Assembly: GCF_017316305.2 (NCBI RefSeq)
Contig: NZ_CP147250.1
Location: forward strand, 2,789,001-2,853,000
DNA: 64,000 nucleotides
Direction: 5' to 3'
From: Enterococcus sp. DIV1094
GTDB taxonomy: Bacteria; Bacillota; Bacilli; Lactobacillales; Enterococcaceae
Numbering within the stretch: the stretch's first letter is position 1; each line of letters opens with the position of its first letter. The notes beneath the pieces are model-generated. The model ran no database searches, had not been told where the DNA came from, and saw nothing but the letters and a program-made list of their open reading frames with translations. A program made the translations under genes and the position numbers. Below are positions 9,675 to 18,914 of this stretch, one piece after another.

Positions 9675-10526
9675 CTAACCTTTGGTACCGCCTGATGTCA
9701 GTCCGGTCACAAAGTTTTTTTGTAAAAAGAAGAACAATAAACAAATTGGAACAGCAATCAAAATCGCTCCTGCCGCAAACAGTGAAACACGTTGGTTGGT
9801 CACATCAGAGATAAACGTTTGTAACCCAACAGCAACTGTTTGGTTTTCTGGTGTACGAAGGAGGAAACGTGCCAACATGAAGTCACCGAATGGTCCCATG
9901 AATGCCCAAAGCGCTTGAACGGCGATCATTGGCTTCACTAATGGCAAGACGATCTGTCCGAAAATCCTAAAATGACCAGCACCATCTAGTTTTGCTGATT
10001 CATCTAAATCGATTGGTACTGTATCGAAGTACCCTTTCATTAACCATGTATTCATCGGGATCCCGCCACCGATATAAATCATCGTCAAGAACCAGTAACG
10101 GTCTAAGGCACCTAGTAGAAAGGCCATCACGTAAAAGGCGGTCAATGCTGCCATTGTTGGCACCATTTGGATCACTAGAAAGAACATCAAGCTCGATTTT
10201 CGTCCGATGAAACGGTAACGACTATACGTGTAGCCGGCAAGTGTGACGACCGTTACTTGAATGACCATTGTCAACACAGAAATGATCAAGGTGTTCTTAT
10301 ACCAAGTACCATAAAGTGTTTCGTTGAATAATCGAGAAAAGTTATCCAACGTCCAATCACCGGTTAGATCTAAACTAAAGGCTGCGATATTTCCTGATTT
10401 GAAGGCAGTACTTGCCGTGATCAATAACGGATAGATGATAATGATCGATAATAGGATCAAAAATACATAAGTGAAAAAATGCGAAAGTCTCCGTTGGAAC
10501 TTAGCACTTGTACTAAATTTTTTCAT
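9675..10526 (-). CDS. malG: Maltodextrin ABC transporter permease MalG
   Basis: A 283-aa inner-membrane permease with six predicted helices and the ABC coupling (EAA) loop E-S-A-K-L-D-G-A-G near residue 190, which contacts the ATPase. The C-terminus ([11 protein letters not shown]) is typical of MalG. The start codon is 2 nt past the malF stop, and GGAGGAC overlaps the end of malF, so the two are translationally coupled. No ATPase gene (msmX/malK) is in the window. A shared ATPase encoded elsewhere is expected, as in other Firmicutes. Confidence 0.92.
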   Translation of the reverse strand: MKKFSTSAKFQRRLSHFFTYVFLILLSIIIIYPLLITASTAFKSGNIAAFSLDLTGDWTLDNFSRLFNETLYGTWYKNTLIISVLTMVIQVTVVTLAGYTYSRYRFIGRKSSLMFFLVIQMVPTMAALTAFYVMAFLLGALDRYWFLTMIYIGGGIPMNTWLMKGYFDTVPIDLDESAKLDGAGHFRIFGQIVLPLVKPMIAVQALWAFMGPFGDFMLARFLLRTPENQTVAVGLQTFISDVTNQRVSLFAAGAILIAVPICLLFFFLQKNFVTGLTSGGTKG

Positions 10527-10528
10527 GA

Positions 10529-11827
10529 CTAGTCCTCCATTTTGAACGCATTAGTTTTCTTGAATACCAACAGAGAAACGGCAATCACGATCATTGAAAT
10601 GATCAAAGTGATAGCTGAGGCCATCGAATATTGCGGAGACGTCCCTGTGGTCAATTTATAGATCCATGAAATCAAAATATCCGTTGAGCCTGCGCCACCA
10701 CCGACACTTCCTGGTCCACCATTATTGAAGAGATAAATCATGGAGAAATTGTTGAAGTTCCCTGTATATTGTGTGATGAACGTTGGTGCTGCGACAAGAA
10801 AAATCGCTGGAAGTGTAATGCTTGAGAAACGCTGCCAGGCATTCGCACCATCGATTTTTGCTGCTTCGTACAGATCTTCCGAAATCGATTGTAAGATCCC
10901 TGTGACCATTACATAGATATATGGGAAACCTAACCAACCTTGGATCAAGATGATCGCAACTTTTGTCCAATTCGGATCAGTCTTCCAAGGAACAGAAGCA
11001 ATGTCAACAAAGGGGAGATTATTCAAGAATGGGATGACTTGAGTGTTGATTGCTCCAACACTGTCATTGAAAATATTCGAAAAACTCATGATTGTGATAA
11101 ATGCTGGAACTGCCCATGGTAAAAGGAAAATGATACCAAAAATACGCTTGAACTTGATGAATTTCTGATGGGCGATCACTGCTGTGAATACGCCTAGCGT
11201 GATTTGTAGAGTAGTCGCACAAAGCGTCCAGATAACTGTCCAAGAGAAAACCGCTACAAACGTATTACGATAAGAACTCAAGAAGAAAATACTGAAAAAG
11301 TTTTCGGCACCTACCCAGTCGATCAAGCTTGCTGGTGGAATGTGTTTGAAATCGTAGTTTGTAAATGCAGTAAATAATGTCACTAAAACTGGGAAGATGA
11401 TCGTGAAGATCATCAGTAAATATGCTGGAAGTGTCAAGAGATAAGGAAAGCCTTCATCACCTACATTATGTATGACTTCCTTCATTGTCCGATTGATCTT
11501 TTTCCCTTCTTTTCTCATAATTGCGACACGCTTTGCGTCTAAAATATTAATGAAATAAAAAAGTAAAAACAAAGCAGTCAAAATCAATTGCAAAGTTCCT
11601 TGGATCAAAATAAATAATGAATGGTCTTCCATTGGCACGCTACCTAATGTCACTAACCCAACTAAGGATTGAAAACCGCCTAAAACCATTTGGATGATAA
11701 ATCCGATAAATAGTGCTAAAAAGATGATCCCTTTGAACGTTTGCCCATTTGCAAATTGACCTAGTCCTGGAATGATGGAACGGAGCATCGTACCTTTGAC
11801 GTTGACAGCTGTATCTTCTTGTTGCAT
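10529..11827 (-). CDS. malF: Maltodextrin ABC transporter permease MalF
   Basis: A 432-aa permease with an N-terminal extension of two or three helices (residues ~15-110) ahead of the six-helix ABC core, as usual for MalF. The EAA loop reads E-A-A-K-I-D-G-A-N about 90 residues before the end. Together with MalG it forms the membrane channel for MalE-delivered maltodextrins. GAGGGGGG precedes the ATG. A hairpin in the malE-malF gap may lower its expression relative to malE. Confidence 0.92.
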   Translation of the reverse strand: MQQEDTAVNVKGTMLRSIIPGLGQFANGQTFKGIIFLALFIGFIIQMVLGGFQSLVGLVTLGSVPMEDHSLFILIQGTLQLILTALFLLFYFINILDAKRVAIMRKEGKKINRTMKEVIHNVGDEGFPYLLTLPAYLLMIFTIIFPVLVTLFTAFTNYDFKHIPPASLIDWVGAENFFSIFFLSSYRNTFVAVFSWTVIWTLCATTLQITLGVFTAVIAHQKFIKFKRIFGIIFLLPWAVPAFITIMSFSNIFNDSVGAINTQVIPFLNNLPFVDIASVPWKTDPNWTKVAIILIQGWLGFPYIYVMVTGILQSISEDLYEAAKIDGANAWQRFSSITLPAIFLVAAPTFITQYTGNFNNFSMIYLFNNGGPGSVGGGAGSTDILISWIYKLTTGTSPQYSMASAITLIISMIVIAVSLLVFKKTNAFKMED

Positions 11828-11916
11828 GGTGTTCCCCCCTCTTGTTACTTAAACAGGTGCTAAGTATTGAAGCGCCCCTTTTTGTAAAAATTTCCTCTTT
11901 CAACAAAGGTAAAACA

Positions 11917-11949
11917 TGGAGCTGAGAAGCAATTTCCTTCACAGCTCCA
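11917..11949 (-). promoter_or_regulatory. Intercistronic hairpin between malE and malF (possible attenuator)
   Basis: TGGAGCTG / CAGCTCCA plus GAAG / CTTC make a 12-bp stem with one mismatch, lying 28 nt after the malE stop. Only a weak T-tract follows, so partial termination or 3'-end protection of malE mRNA is more likely than full termination. Binding-protein genes commonly need more product than permease genes. Confidence 0.55.
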
Positions 11950-11976
11950 ACCTTTTTGATAATCGTTATGATTTAA

Positions 11977-13236
11977 TTAGTATTTTTGCTCGATTGCTTC
12001 ACTGATCGTTTTCACCGCATCATCCGCAGATTCTTTCGGTGTTTTTCTACCTGAACCTGCATCGAACATCAAGTTTTCGGCACCTGTCCAAACTTCTGCC
12101 ATTTCTGGGATGTTTGGCATTGCTTGTGCTGTTTCGTATTGTTCGATCACTGCAGTAGTCAACTCGTCATTTGTTCCTTTTGCTGTTTCACGCGCGGCTT
12201 GGTTTGCTGGTACTTCGTTGACCATTTCAAAGAATTTCTCTTGGTTTTCAGTATTAGTCACATAGTCTAACCATTTTTGAGCAACTTCTTTATTCTTAGA
12301 GTAGTTACTTACGACCCAACCTTTACCCCCACCAAATGGTTGATAAGGTTCACCATTATTCAATGTTGGAATTTTTGATACGCCATAATTGATGTCATTT
12401 TCTTGGTATGTTTGCGCTTGCCATGGACCATCGATGATTGCTGCTGCCTTATTTGACATGAACTGTTGGTTGACAAAGTCGCCAGCACTCTTGATATCTT
12501 GCATTCCTTTAGGCCAAACGTTTTGGAACCAATCTGTTGCATAAGTGATTCCTTCAACCGCCCCTGCATTGTTCAAACCGATTTCAGATGGGTCTGTTCC
12601 ATCTTCACCGAAGACATAACCGCCATAACCTGAAATCAAGCCATATGAATAATAAAAATCAGTCCATTTTGCTAAGAAACCAGTATTTTTACCTTCTTCT
12701 GATTCAAAATTAAAGCGTTCATCTTTTGCTAACGCTTCCAAATCTTCGAAAGTTGTTGGTGCTGTATCAACCAAATCTTTGTTGTAGTATAAAAGCAAGG
12801 TTTCAATAACAGCCGGTGCGCCGTAGATTTTATCTTCAAAAGTCACTTGCGCTTTATCTGTATCATCGTAATCTGCTTCATTACCCAATTGAACTTCTGC
12901 CAAGTGCCCTTGTTGACCTAATGCACCGATACGGTCATAAGCAGCCATCATAACATCTGGCGCTTTTCCAGCGGGGCCATCAAGCGCGAGCGATTCCAAT
13001 TGTTCAAACATGTCTTTTTCAACTAATTTGATTTCTACGTCGTTATCTTCTTCGAACTTTGTTTTGATCTCATTGACATAGTCTGTATAACCGGCATCAA
13101 CTGAGATCGTCAATGTTTTGCTATCTTCTTCGCTTGAGCTAGTGGATGATCCGCCATTGCCACATGCAGCAAGTCCACCGATAAAACCTAAAGATAAAGC
13201 ACCTAACCCTAATTTTTTAAGCAACTGTTTACTCAT
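11977..13236 (-). CDS. malE: Maltodextrin-binding lipoprotein MalE
   Basis: A 419-aa extracellular solute-binding lipoprotein (family 1). The signal peptide ends in the lipobox L-A-A-C25 followed by a Gly/Ser linker. The cluster-1 sugar-binding features are visible: P-D-V-M-M-A-A-Y-D-R near residue 95, I-Y-G-A-P-A-V-I-E-T and G-P-W-Q-A. It captures maltodextrins for MalFG. GGAGGAAAG precedes the ATG. It has its own promoter carrying a cre and a MalR-like palindrome, and lies downstream of the neopullulanase. Confidence 0.93.
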   Translation of the reverse strand: MSKQLLKKLGLGALSLGFIGGLAACGNGGSSTSSSEEDSKTLTISVDAGYTDYVNEIKTKFEEDNDVEIKLVEKDMFEQLESLALDGPAGKAPDVMMAAYDRIGALGQQGHLAEVQLGNEADYDDTDKAQVTFEDKIYGAPAVIETLLLYYNKDLVDTAPTTFEDLEALAKDERFNFESEEGKNTGFLAKWTDFYYSYGLISGYGGYVFGEDGTDPSEIGLNNAGAVEGITYATDWFQNVWPKGMQDIKSAGDFVNQQFMSNKAAAIIDGPWQAQTYQENDINYGVSKIPTLNNGEPYQPFGGGKGWVVSNYSKNKEVAQKWLDYVTNTENQEKFFEMVNEVPANQAARETAKGTNDELTTAVIEQYETAQAMPNIPEMAEVWTGAENLMFDAGSGRKTPKESADDAVKTISEAIEQKY

Positions 13237-13277
13237 TTTCTTTCCTCCGATTCTATTCTGTTACTCTTTACAATTTG

Positions 13278-13307
13278 ATTATAAGTCGATAAAAGTTCTA
13301 TTTGCAA
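13278..13307 (-). promoter_or_regulatory. Promoter of malEFG
   Basis: Minus-strand -35 TTGCAA (13302-13307) and -10 TATAAT (13278-13283) with an 18-nt spacer, about 45 nt upstream of the malE start. The -35 overlaps the cre site, so CcpA binding would block RNA polymerase. Confidence 0.65.
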
Positions 13308-13316
13308 ACGCTTTCT
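13303..13316 (-). promoter_or_regulatory. CcpA cre site at the malE promoter
   Basis: AGAAAGCGTTTGCA on the minus strand is a close match to the cre consensus (TGAAARCGYTTWCA-like) and overlaps the -35 element. It predicts glucose repression of maltodextrin uptake. Confidence 0.75.
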
Positions 13317-13319
13317 CTA

Positions 13320-13333
13320 TGTTACCGATAACA
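13320..13333. promoter_or_regulatory. MalR-type operator upstream of malE
   Basis: TGTTACCGATAACA, a nearly perfect palindrome with a LacI/GalR-type central CG. The exact reverse complement recurs at 15179-15192 before the neopullulanase gene. Both lie immediately upstream of a cre site. MalR is the expected binder, but no regulator gene is in the window. Confidence 0.7.
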
Positions 13334-13335
13334 AG

Positions 13336-15102
13336 TTAACAAAGGATCAAAAATCCATTCGGGTGGATTTCTGCTTTGCCATCTTTTAAGATGTCGCAAT
13401 TTTGACTGAACAACACATCATTTTCCAAATCGACCATGTATGCTTCCGTCCCTTGATTGAAGTAAGCATGGATCGTTTGCTGATTGAAATGACGAGTTAA
13501 ATAAAGCTGTTCATTTTTATCATCGACTGATTGCCAAGTCATGTCTCCTTGAATCAATATTTCTTGAATCTGTTTCCGTACACAGATCAATTCTTTCACG
13601 AATCCTTTTAGTTCAAGATCTTGTTGATCTTTTTCCCAAATCATACATTTTCGGCAATCTGGATCATCATGACCAGTCATACCAATTTCAGTTCCGTAGT
13701 AGATACAAGGTGCCCCTTTTTGTAAGAACATAAAGGCTAAAACGGATTTCATCAACTCTTTGTCCTCTTTACACAAGGTCAAGATTCTTGCTGTATCGTG
13801 GGAATCCAAAAGGTTGAATGTTCCTTCATTGACTTGGTCGCGATACAGCATTTGCTGATGGTTCATGCCGCTGACCATTTGCGTTGGCGTGATTTTTTTA
13901 TGGACAAAATAATCTTTGATGGAATCCATAAAGGCGTAATTCATCACCGCATGGAATTCATCTCCTTGTAACCAAGCTTGAGAAGAATGCCAGATCTCAC
14001 CTAAGATATAGATATCTGGTTTGATTGAGGTAACTGCTTCTCTGAATTTTTTCCAAAAATGATGGTCGACTTCATTGGCAACATCTAATCGCCAGCCATC
14101 GATATCAAATTCCTTGACCCAATACGTAGCAATATCCAATAGGTACTCTTGGACTTCTTGATTCGCTGTATTGAGTTTTGGCATAAATGGCGTAAAAGCG
14201 AAAGTATCATACGCTAAGTTTTCAGCTGTATCAGGAACATCAGTCAGTTCATAAGAATCTACTGGGAAGGAATGGATATGGAACCAGTCTTTGTAGCGTG
14301 ATTCTTCCCCATGTTCGATCACATCTTGCCATTGTGGTGAATGGCTGCCCATATGATTGAAAACAGCATCCAACATGATGCGGATTCCTTTTTCGTGTGC
14401 TTTTGTGATCAACTCTTTTAAAAGTTCTTTATCGCCAAACTGTGGATCGACCGCATAATAATCGATCGTATCGTATTTGTGATTAGATGTTGCTTCAAAA
14501 ACAGGACAGAAGTATATCCCTGTGATTCCTAGGTCGGCTAAATAGTCGAGATGATCGATCACCCCTTGAAGATCGCCACCAAAGAAATCTTCGCGATCTG
14601 GATCTTTACTTCCCCAAGGCAACGTATCTTTAGGATCATTTGCAGGATCGCCATTGGCAAACCGTTCAGGAAATATTTGGTACCAAATCGTTTGTTTTGC
14701 CCATTCAGGAACCATGAAGAGATCGATTTGTTGGAAATATGGCATACGGAAATAGTAGTTTGCGTTTGCCAATGTTTCCTTTTGATAAGGAAATATCCCT
14801 TGATCTCCGTAAAAACAGTCCATTCCATCGATTCCGACGATATGGAATCCGTATTGTAATCTTCTAGTATCACTCGTCAACTCGATTTCCCAATAATCAT
14901 GAAGAAGTGTACTAAGCCCTTTTTTCATGGGAACTTCTTCTAAATACCAATTTTTTGAAAAAATCGTATACGGATCACCGCTGATCACATAGACCTGTTT
15001 GACATCGTCTTTACTGGTACGTAGGCGAATCCGCATAGTCGTGTCGCTATATAAATAGGCAAATTCACTTTCTGGTCGATGATAAATTGATGCAGTATTC
15101 AT
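13336..15102 (-). CDS. Neopullulanase / cyclomaltodextrinase-type GH13 alpha-amylase
   Basis: A 588-aa intracellular glycoside hydrolase of family 13 that cuts maltodextrins, pullulan or cyclodextrins. An N-terminal ~125-residue CBM34-like domain precedes the barrel, which opens with W-Y-Q-I-F-P-E-R-F. Catalytic residues are visible: Asp in D-G-W-R-L-D-V-A, Glu in I-L-G-E-I-W and Asp in L-D-S-H-D-T. The ATG at 15102 has GGGAGGAG 4 nt upstream and is preferred over an in-frame start 10 codons earlier. It lacks a signal peptide, so it acts on imported dextrins. It is promoter-proximal to malE. Confidence 0.9.
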   Translation of the reverse strand: MNTASIYHRPESEFAYLYSDTTMRIRLRTSKDDVKQVYVISGDPYTIFSKNWYLEEVPMKKGLSTLLHDYWEIELTSDTRRLQYGFHIVGIDGMDCFYGDQGIFPYQKETLANANYYFRMPYFQQIDLFMVPEWAKQTIWYQIFPERFANGDPANDPKDTLPWGSKDPDREDFFGGDLQGVIDHLDYLADLGITGIYFCPVFEATSNHKYDTIDYYAVDPQFGDKELLKELITKAHEKGIRIMLDAVFNHMGSHSPQWQDVIEHGEESRYKDWFHIHSFPVDSYELTDVPDTAENLAYDTFAFTPFMPKLNTANQEVQEYLLDIATYWVKEFDIDGWRLDVANEVDHHFWKKFREAVTSIKPDIYILGEIWHSSQAWLQGDEFHAVMNYAFMDSIKDYFVHKKITPTQMVSGMNHQQMLYRDQVNEGTFNLLDSHDTARILTLCKEDKELMKSVLAFMFLQKGAPCIYYGTEIGMTGHDDPDCRKCMIWEKDQQDLELKGFVKELICVRKQIQEILIQGDMTWQSVDDKNEQLYLTRHFNQQTIHAYFNQGTEAYMVDLENDVLFSQNCDILKDGKAEIHPNGFLILC

Positions 15103-15137
15103 GTTACTCCTCCCTTGTCTTTCAGTTAACAAAAATA

Positions 15138-15166
15138 ACTATAAAAGATAAATCACCGAAAGACAA
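15138..15166 (-). promoter_or_regulatory. Promoter of the neopullulanase gene
   Basis: Minus-strand -35 TTGTCT (15161-15166) and -10 TATAGT (15138-15143) with a 17-nt spacer, about 35 nt before the start codon. The -35 lies within the cre site. Confidence 0.65.
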
Positions 15167-15174
15167 CGCTTACA
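15161..15174 (-). promoter_or_regulatory. CcpA cre site at the neopullulanase promoter
   Basis: TGTAAGCGTTGTCT on the minus strand matches the cre core (TGTAAGCGTT) with two weaker end positions. It overlaps the -35, as at malE. Confidence 0.65.
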
Positions 15175-15178
15175 TTTA

Positions 15179-15192
15179 TGTTATCGGTAACA
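15179..15192. promoter_or_regulatory. MalR-type operator upstream of the neopullulanase gene
   Basis: TGTTATCGGTAACA, the exact reverse complement of the palindrome at the malE promoter and in the same position relative to its cre site. Confidence 0.7.
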
Positions 15193-15205
15193 AGATTTTT
15201 GGTTA

Positions 15206-15255
15206 AAAAAAGAAGATGAAGAAACATCACCTCGTAAACGGGTGTTCTTCACCTT
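15206..15255 (-). terminator. Terminator after menC
   Basis: Long imperfect stem GAAGATGAAGAA-CA-TCACC / GGGTGTTCTTCACCTTC around TCGTAAAC, followed on the minus strand by T7. It separates the men cluster from the neopullulanase promoter. Confidence 0.75.
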
Positions 15256-15262
15256 CTTGATT

Positions 15263-16375
15263 TTATTTTTTAACATATGTTTTCTTATCATACGAATAGT
15301 TTAGCAACTGTTCTTCCTGCCAGATTACACCAATCCCAGGTTGATCAGGAACTGCCAATTGGCCATTGTTGATTGTTGCCTTTGGTTCAACGATATCATC
15401 ATGGAAATAACGATCAAAGGCGGATAGATCTCCTGGAAAAGTAAAACAATCTTGACTAGCAAAATGCAGATTGAGTGCGCGACCGACTCCAGATTCAAAC
15501 ATTCCGCCTAACCAAACCAGCAACTCATTCTTCTGACAAAACTCGACGATCTTTAACGCTTCAGTAATTCCACCAACCCTTGGAATCTTCAGATTGATTG
15601 CGCGACAACTTCCTAATGCGTGAGCTGTTCTAACATCTTCCAATGTTCGGATGTTCTCATCAAGACAAACGGCTGTCTTGATTTGCTTTTGAAGCATTGC
15701 ATGATCGACATAGTCGCGGGGATGAAACGGTTGCTCGATCATCGCAAGCGCCAACGTATCCATTTGCTTGAACAGTGGCAAATCCCTCAAAGTATAAGCA
15801 GAATTTGCATCTGCCATCAATTGGATCTCTGGATATTCCTTGCGCAACGCTTGCAATGGAACCAAATCATTCCCCGGAGTAATTTTTAACTTGATTCGTT
15901 GATACCCTTGTTCAACATAAGATTTTGCCGTAGCCAGCAGATCACCGACATTCTCGTGGACGCCGATACTCACACCAACAGGAATGCTTGATCTCTCAGC
16001 TGAAAAAATCTTTTGCAGTGGCACATTCAAGCGACGAGCATAGAGATCCCAAACCGCCGTTTCTACCGCCGATTTTGCCATAAAATTCCCTTGAGTGTGT
16101 TTAAAAGCAGACCATATTTCCGCAGGATGTGAAAATTCTAGATCAAATAAACGAGGAATCAGTTCGTTTTGAATCACCGAACGACTCATGTCAATCGTTT
16201 CTTCAATATAGTCCGCTCGTTCAAAAGAAACTAACTCACCAATCCCCTGATTGCCTAATTCATCTTCCAAGATCAACAAATCAAAAGCTTTTGTTTCCAA
16301 CTGACCATAGCTCGTTTTAAAAGGCGTGACTAAGGGTAATCTCAAACAGTATTGGTGGATGTTTACGATTTTTAT
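15263..16375 (-). CDS. menC: o-Succinylbenzoate synthase MenC
   Basis: Enolase-superfamily dehydratase making o-succinylbenzoate from SHCHC. Barrel residues are visible: K-x-K in R-I-K-L-K-I, metal ligands in M-A-D-A-N, M-I-E-Q-P and C-L-D-E-N, and the distal lysine in N-L-K-I-P-R-V-G-G. The start is unusual. The family's N-terminus needs about 10 residues before the first listed TTG (16345). The in-frame codon with a well-placed GGGGG (8 nt upstream) is ATA at 16375, overlapping the menH stop as ATAA. If only standard starts are allowed, TTG at 16345 is the fallback, with no good ribosome site. Confidence 0.85.
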   Translation of the reverse strand: MKIVNIHQYCLRLPLVTPFKTSYGQLETKAFDLLILEDELGNQGIGELVSFERADYIEETIDMSRSVIQNELIPRLFDLEFSHPAEIWSAFKHTQGNFMAKSAVETAVWDLYARRLNVPLQKIFSAERSSIPVGVSIGVHENVGDLLATAKSYVEQGYQRIKLKITPGNDLVPLQALRKEYPEIQLMADANSAYTLRDLPLFKQMDTLALAMIEQPFHPRDYVDHAMLQKQIKTAVCLDENIRTLEDVRTAHALGSCRAINLKIPRVGGITEALKIVEFCQKNELLVWLGGMFESGVGRALNLHFASQDCFTFPGDLSAFDRYFHDDIVEPKATINNGQLAVPDQPGIGVIWQEEQLLNYSYDKKTYVKK

Positions 16376-17202
16376 GATGTGCGCCCCCTTTCGATCTCAT
16401 TGATCCAAGCAACTACAGATGCTTCAAATAAGCAAGGTTGCTCGATGTGGCAACAATGCCCACAATCAGCAAGCATTTGGTAGTGAAACGTCTCTTTGGT
16501 GGCTGTTAGCTGTTTACCGATTTCTTGAAACTTCGTATCTTTTTGACCAACAAGGTACAATACCGGACATTCAATAGTCGTTACCATTGGCCAATAGTTT
16601 TTTTGAGCCCCTGTCCCCATAGAATATAAACTCATGGCTAAACCAAATTTATTTTGACCAAGGCGTTCATTCCTTACTTTCGTTTTTTGTTCAGGTGATA
16701 ATGCCTGTTGTGAAGCAAAGAGCGGGAGTTTCTCCCAATAGTTCACAAACTCAACTAAAGGTTCTTTCAATAGGCGTAAAGCAAGCTTTCGATCAGCGAT
16801 TTTACGGTGATGTCGTTGCTGCTCATCTGCAATACCAGCAGTTCCGCCTTCTAAAATCAACCCTTTGATCCCTTGTGGGCGCTCGATCGCCCAAGCAAGA
16901 GCGACACGTGCGCCCATCGAGTAACCTAATACATAAAATGACGGGATTTCTAGTTCCGCAAGAAGAAGTGACAGATCCTCCACTAATGCTGACAGTTGAT
17001 AGCGATAAGGGTGAAGGTACACTGCAGTTTTTCCATGTCCGATCAGATCGATCGCTAAGTAATTCGACGTAGGATTCTCAAATAGAAACGTTTGTGTACT
17101 TCCGGTAAATCCATGCAAACAAACGACCGTTGGTTTCTTTGGATCAGGTTGGTGCAACCAACGGTAATGATAGGTTGCTCCACGAATAGTTTTAAATGGC
17201 AT
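16372..17202 (-). CDS. menH: SHCHC synthase MenH (alpha/beta hydrolase)
   Basis: A 276-aa alpha/beta-hydrolase that eliminates pyruvate from the MenD product SEPHCHC. It has the oxyanion-hole H-G-F-T-G-S near residue 30, the nucleophile elbow G-Y-S-M-G about residue 90, and the catalytic His in D-C-G-H-C near 250. The ATG at 17202 shares a base with the menD stop (TGATG), and GGAGG is 10 nt upstream. A longer open frame runs into menD and is rejected. It is coupled both to menD and to the following menC. Confidence 0.88.
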   Translation of the reverse strand: MPFKTIRGATYHYRWLHQPDPKKPTVVCLHGFTGSTQTFLFENPTSNYLAIDLIGHGKTAVYLHPYRYQLSALVEDLSLLLAELEIPSFYVLGYSMGARVALAWAIERPQGIKGLILEGGTAGIADEQQRHHRKIADRKLALRLLKEPLVEFVNYWEKLPLFASQQALSPEQKTKVRNERLGQNKFGLAMSLYSMGTGAQKNYWPMVTTIECPVLYLVGQKDTKFQEIGKQLTATKETFHYQMLADCGHCCHIEQPCLFEASVVAWINEIERGRTS

Positions 17203-18914
17203 CAGTCCAGTGCCTCCTGATAACGACGCTTGACCTTCTCCCATAGTTGGACAGGCTCTTGCTGTTCCCCTTTGATTTCGATCAAAGTCCACTCCATATG
17301 CTTGCGACTTTCTTCAATCGCTTGTTTAAACTCTTCAGGAGAAGTTGGTTGTTCGTAATAGCCATTATATAAACTTGTGACTTTTTCTAATTCCAAGTTT
17401 AGCGGTGTGCCAAACAATGGCTCAAAATCGGCTTCCTCCAACTTGTTTTGAGGAAGGAACGAAAAGATTCCGCCCCCATTGTTATTCAATACAACTAAAG
17501 TGATTGGTAAATGATAACGTCGAATGAGTTCAAGGGCATTCATGTCATGGAACAACGCTAGATCACCGATCAACACAAAGATCCGCTTGTTCTTTACTGC
17601 AACAATGCCCGCAGCTGTTGAAATCAATCCATCGATCCCATTGATTCCTCGATTGCCATAGATTGAAAATGATTTTGCCACAGGTGAAGCAAAGCGATCG
17701 ACAAATCGAATGGCGTTACTATTAGACAAAAACAAGGCTTCTTCTGAATGTATCAGTTGAAACAACTGACAGCTGGCATTACTTTCGCTCCACTGTTCCA
17801 AGGCTAGTTCTTCAGCAATAACTTGACTCGCGTTTTCTCGGACTTTTTTCCACTTATCCAACCACTCGTTATTCTCAGGAGAAAAGTTCACAGAAGTCGC
17901 AGAAGCGAATACCTGTTTACAAAAACCAGTAATATCGCGTTGGATAAAACTCGTTCCTAAGTGTAAAGGATCGCGCCATTCCTCGTCATCGATCAAGACA
18001 TAGTCAGAGATTGTTTGATGATATTTTTTTAAATAAAGCATCACGTTTTTAGCAACTGGTAAATTCCCAAATTGCCAAATGACTTCGGGTGTTTCAGGAA
18101 CAGAGCCAGCAAAAATCAAGTCCGCATGTGGCATGTAAGCACCACTCACTTGCTGACAAGCAGCGAGATTCGCCAATGGATCCCCTATGATCGGCCATTG
18201 TAAATACGTCGCTAAAGAAACTAACTCTTTTGCTTCATCTGGTGATAACTCTTTACCAACGATCATCAAACCTTTTTTTGATAGCCAATCGGCGAGCTCT
18301 GGTGCTTGCTTTGATGCAGTTTGAGCAATCGCTTGTTTTGTGTGAAAAGAGTCATCTAGGGAATAAGCCAAGTCAGGCAACAAAGGTTCTCTAAAAGGAA
18401 AATTGATCTGGATAGGTCCTGCCGGCACCCGCATTGCTTCACTCGCACAATTTGCACCGTGCCAGTGGCTATACCGCAACATTTCTGGAGTACCTTCAGG
18501 AAGTGCCATTTCGATAAACTTCTTGATATACGAACCAAACAATTTTTGTTGATCCATCGTTTGTGGTGACCCTACACCTCTGGCTTCTGGTGGCCGATCC
18601 GCTGTCAACAACAACAAGGGAACGTTTGTAGCTTTTGCTTCACAAACAGCTGGAAAGAAATTCGCAGCGGCAGTTCCCGAGGTACAAAGAACACCGACTG
18701 GTTGCTTCAATGCTTTCGCCATGCCTAGTGCAAAAAACGCAGCGGAGCGCTCATCAACGTTGACCATTGTTTTGATCTCAGGGTCTCTATGAAGTAATAA
18801 TGCAAGTGGTGTCGACCGTGAGCCAGGACTGATCACCACATGATTAAGTCCACCATCTTTCATCCCTTTGATGAAAGCCAATAAATACGCAGTCATTTCT
18901 TGTTGTTGATTCAT
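17202..18914 (-). CDS. menD: SEPHCHC synthase MenD
   Basis: A 570-aa thiamine diphosphate enzyme joining 2-oxoglutarate to isochorismate, the committed step of menaquinone synthesis. The N-terminal V-I-S-P-G-S-R-S-T-P (residues ~26-35) and D-E-R-S-A-A-F-F are hallmark MenD motifs. The C-terminal ThDP site is seen as G-D-L-A-L-F-H-D and N-N-N-G-G-G-I-F. Its ATG overlaps the menF stop by 4 nt (ATGA), and it overlaps menH by 1 nt at the other end. Length is standard. Confidence 0.95.
   Translation of the reverse strand: MNQQQEMTAYLLAFIKGMKDGGLNHVVISPGSRSTPLALLLHRDPEIKTMVNVDERSAAFFALGMAKALKQPVGVLCTSGTAAANFFPAVCEAKATNVPLLLLTADRPPEARGVGSPQTMDQQKLFGSYIKKFIEMALPEGTPEMLRYSHWHGANCASEAMRVPAGPIQINFPFREPLLPDLAYSLDDSFHTKQAIAQTASKQAPELADWLSKKGLMIVGKELSPDEAKELVSLATYLQWPIIGDPLANLAACQQVSGAYMPHADLIFAGSVPETPEVIWQFGNLPVAKNVMLYLKKYHQTISDYVLIDDEEWRDPLHLGTSFIQRDITGFCKQVFASATSVNFSPENNEWLDKWKKVRENASQVIAEELALEQWSESNASCQLFQLIHSEEALFLSNSNAIRFVDRFASPVAKSFSIYGNRGINGIDGLISTAAGIVAVKNKRIFVLIGDLALFHDMNALELIRRYHLPITLVVLNNNGGGIFSFLPQNKLEEADFEPLFGTPLNLELEKVTSLYNGYYEQPTSPEEFKQAIEESRKHMEWTLIEIKGEQQEPVQLWEKVKRRYQEALD

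Noticed and set aside
11640..11942. 100-codon minus-strand frame over the malE-malF gap
   Set aside because: It overlaps the start of malF in another frame and includes the intercistronic hairpin; no family features.
17203..17292. N-terminal extension of MenH
   Set aside because: It is inside menD. The ATG at 17202 overlaps the menD stop and has a proper ribosome site.
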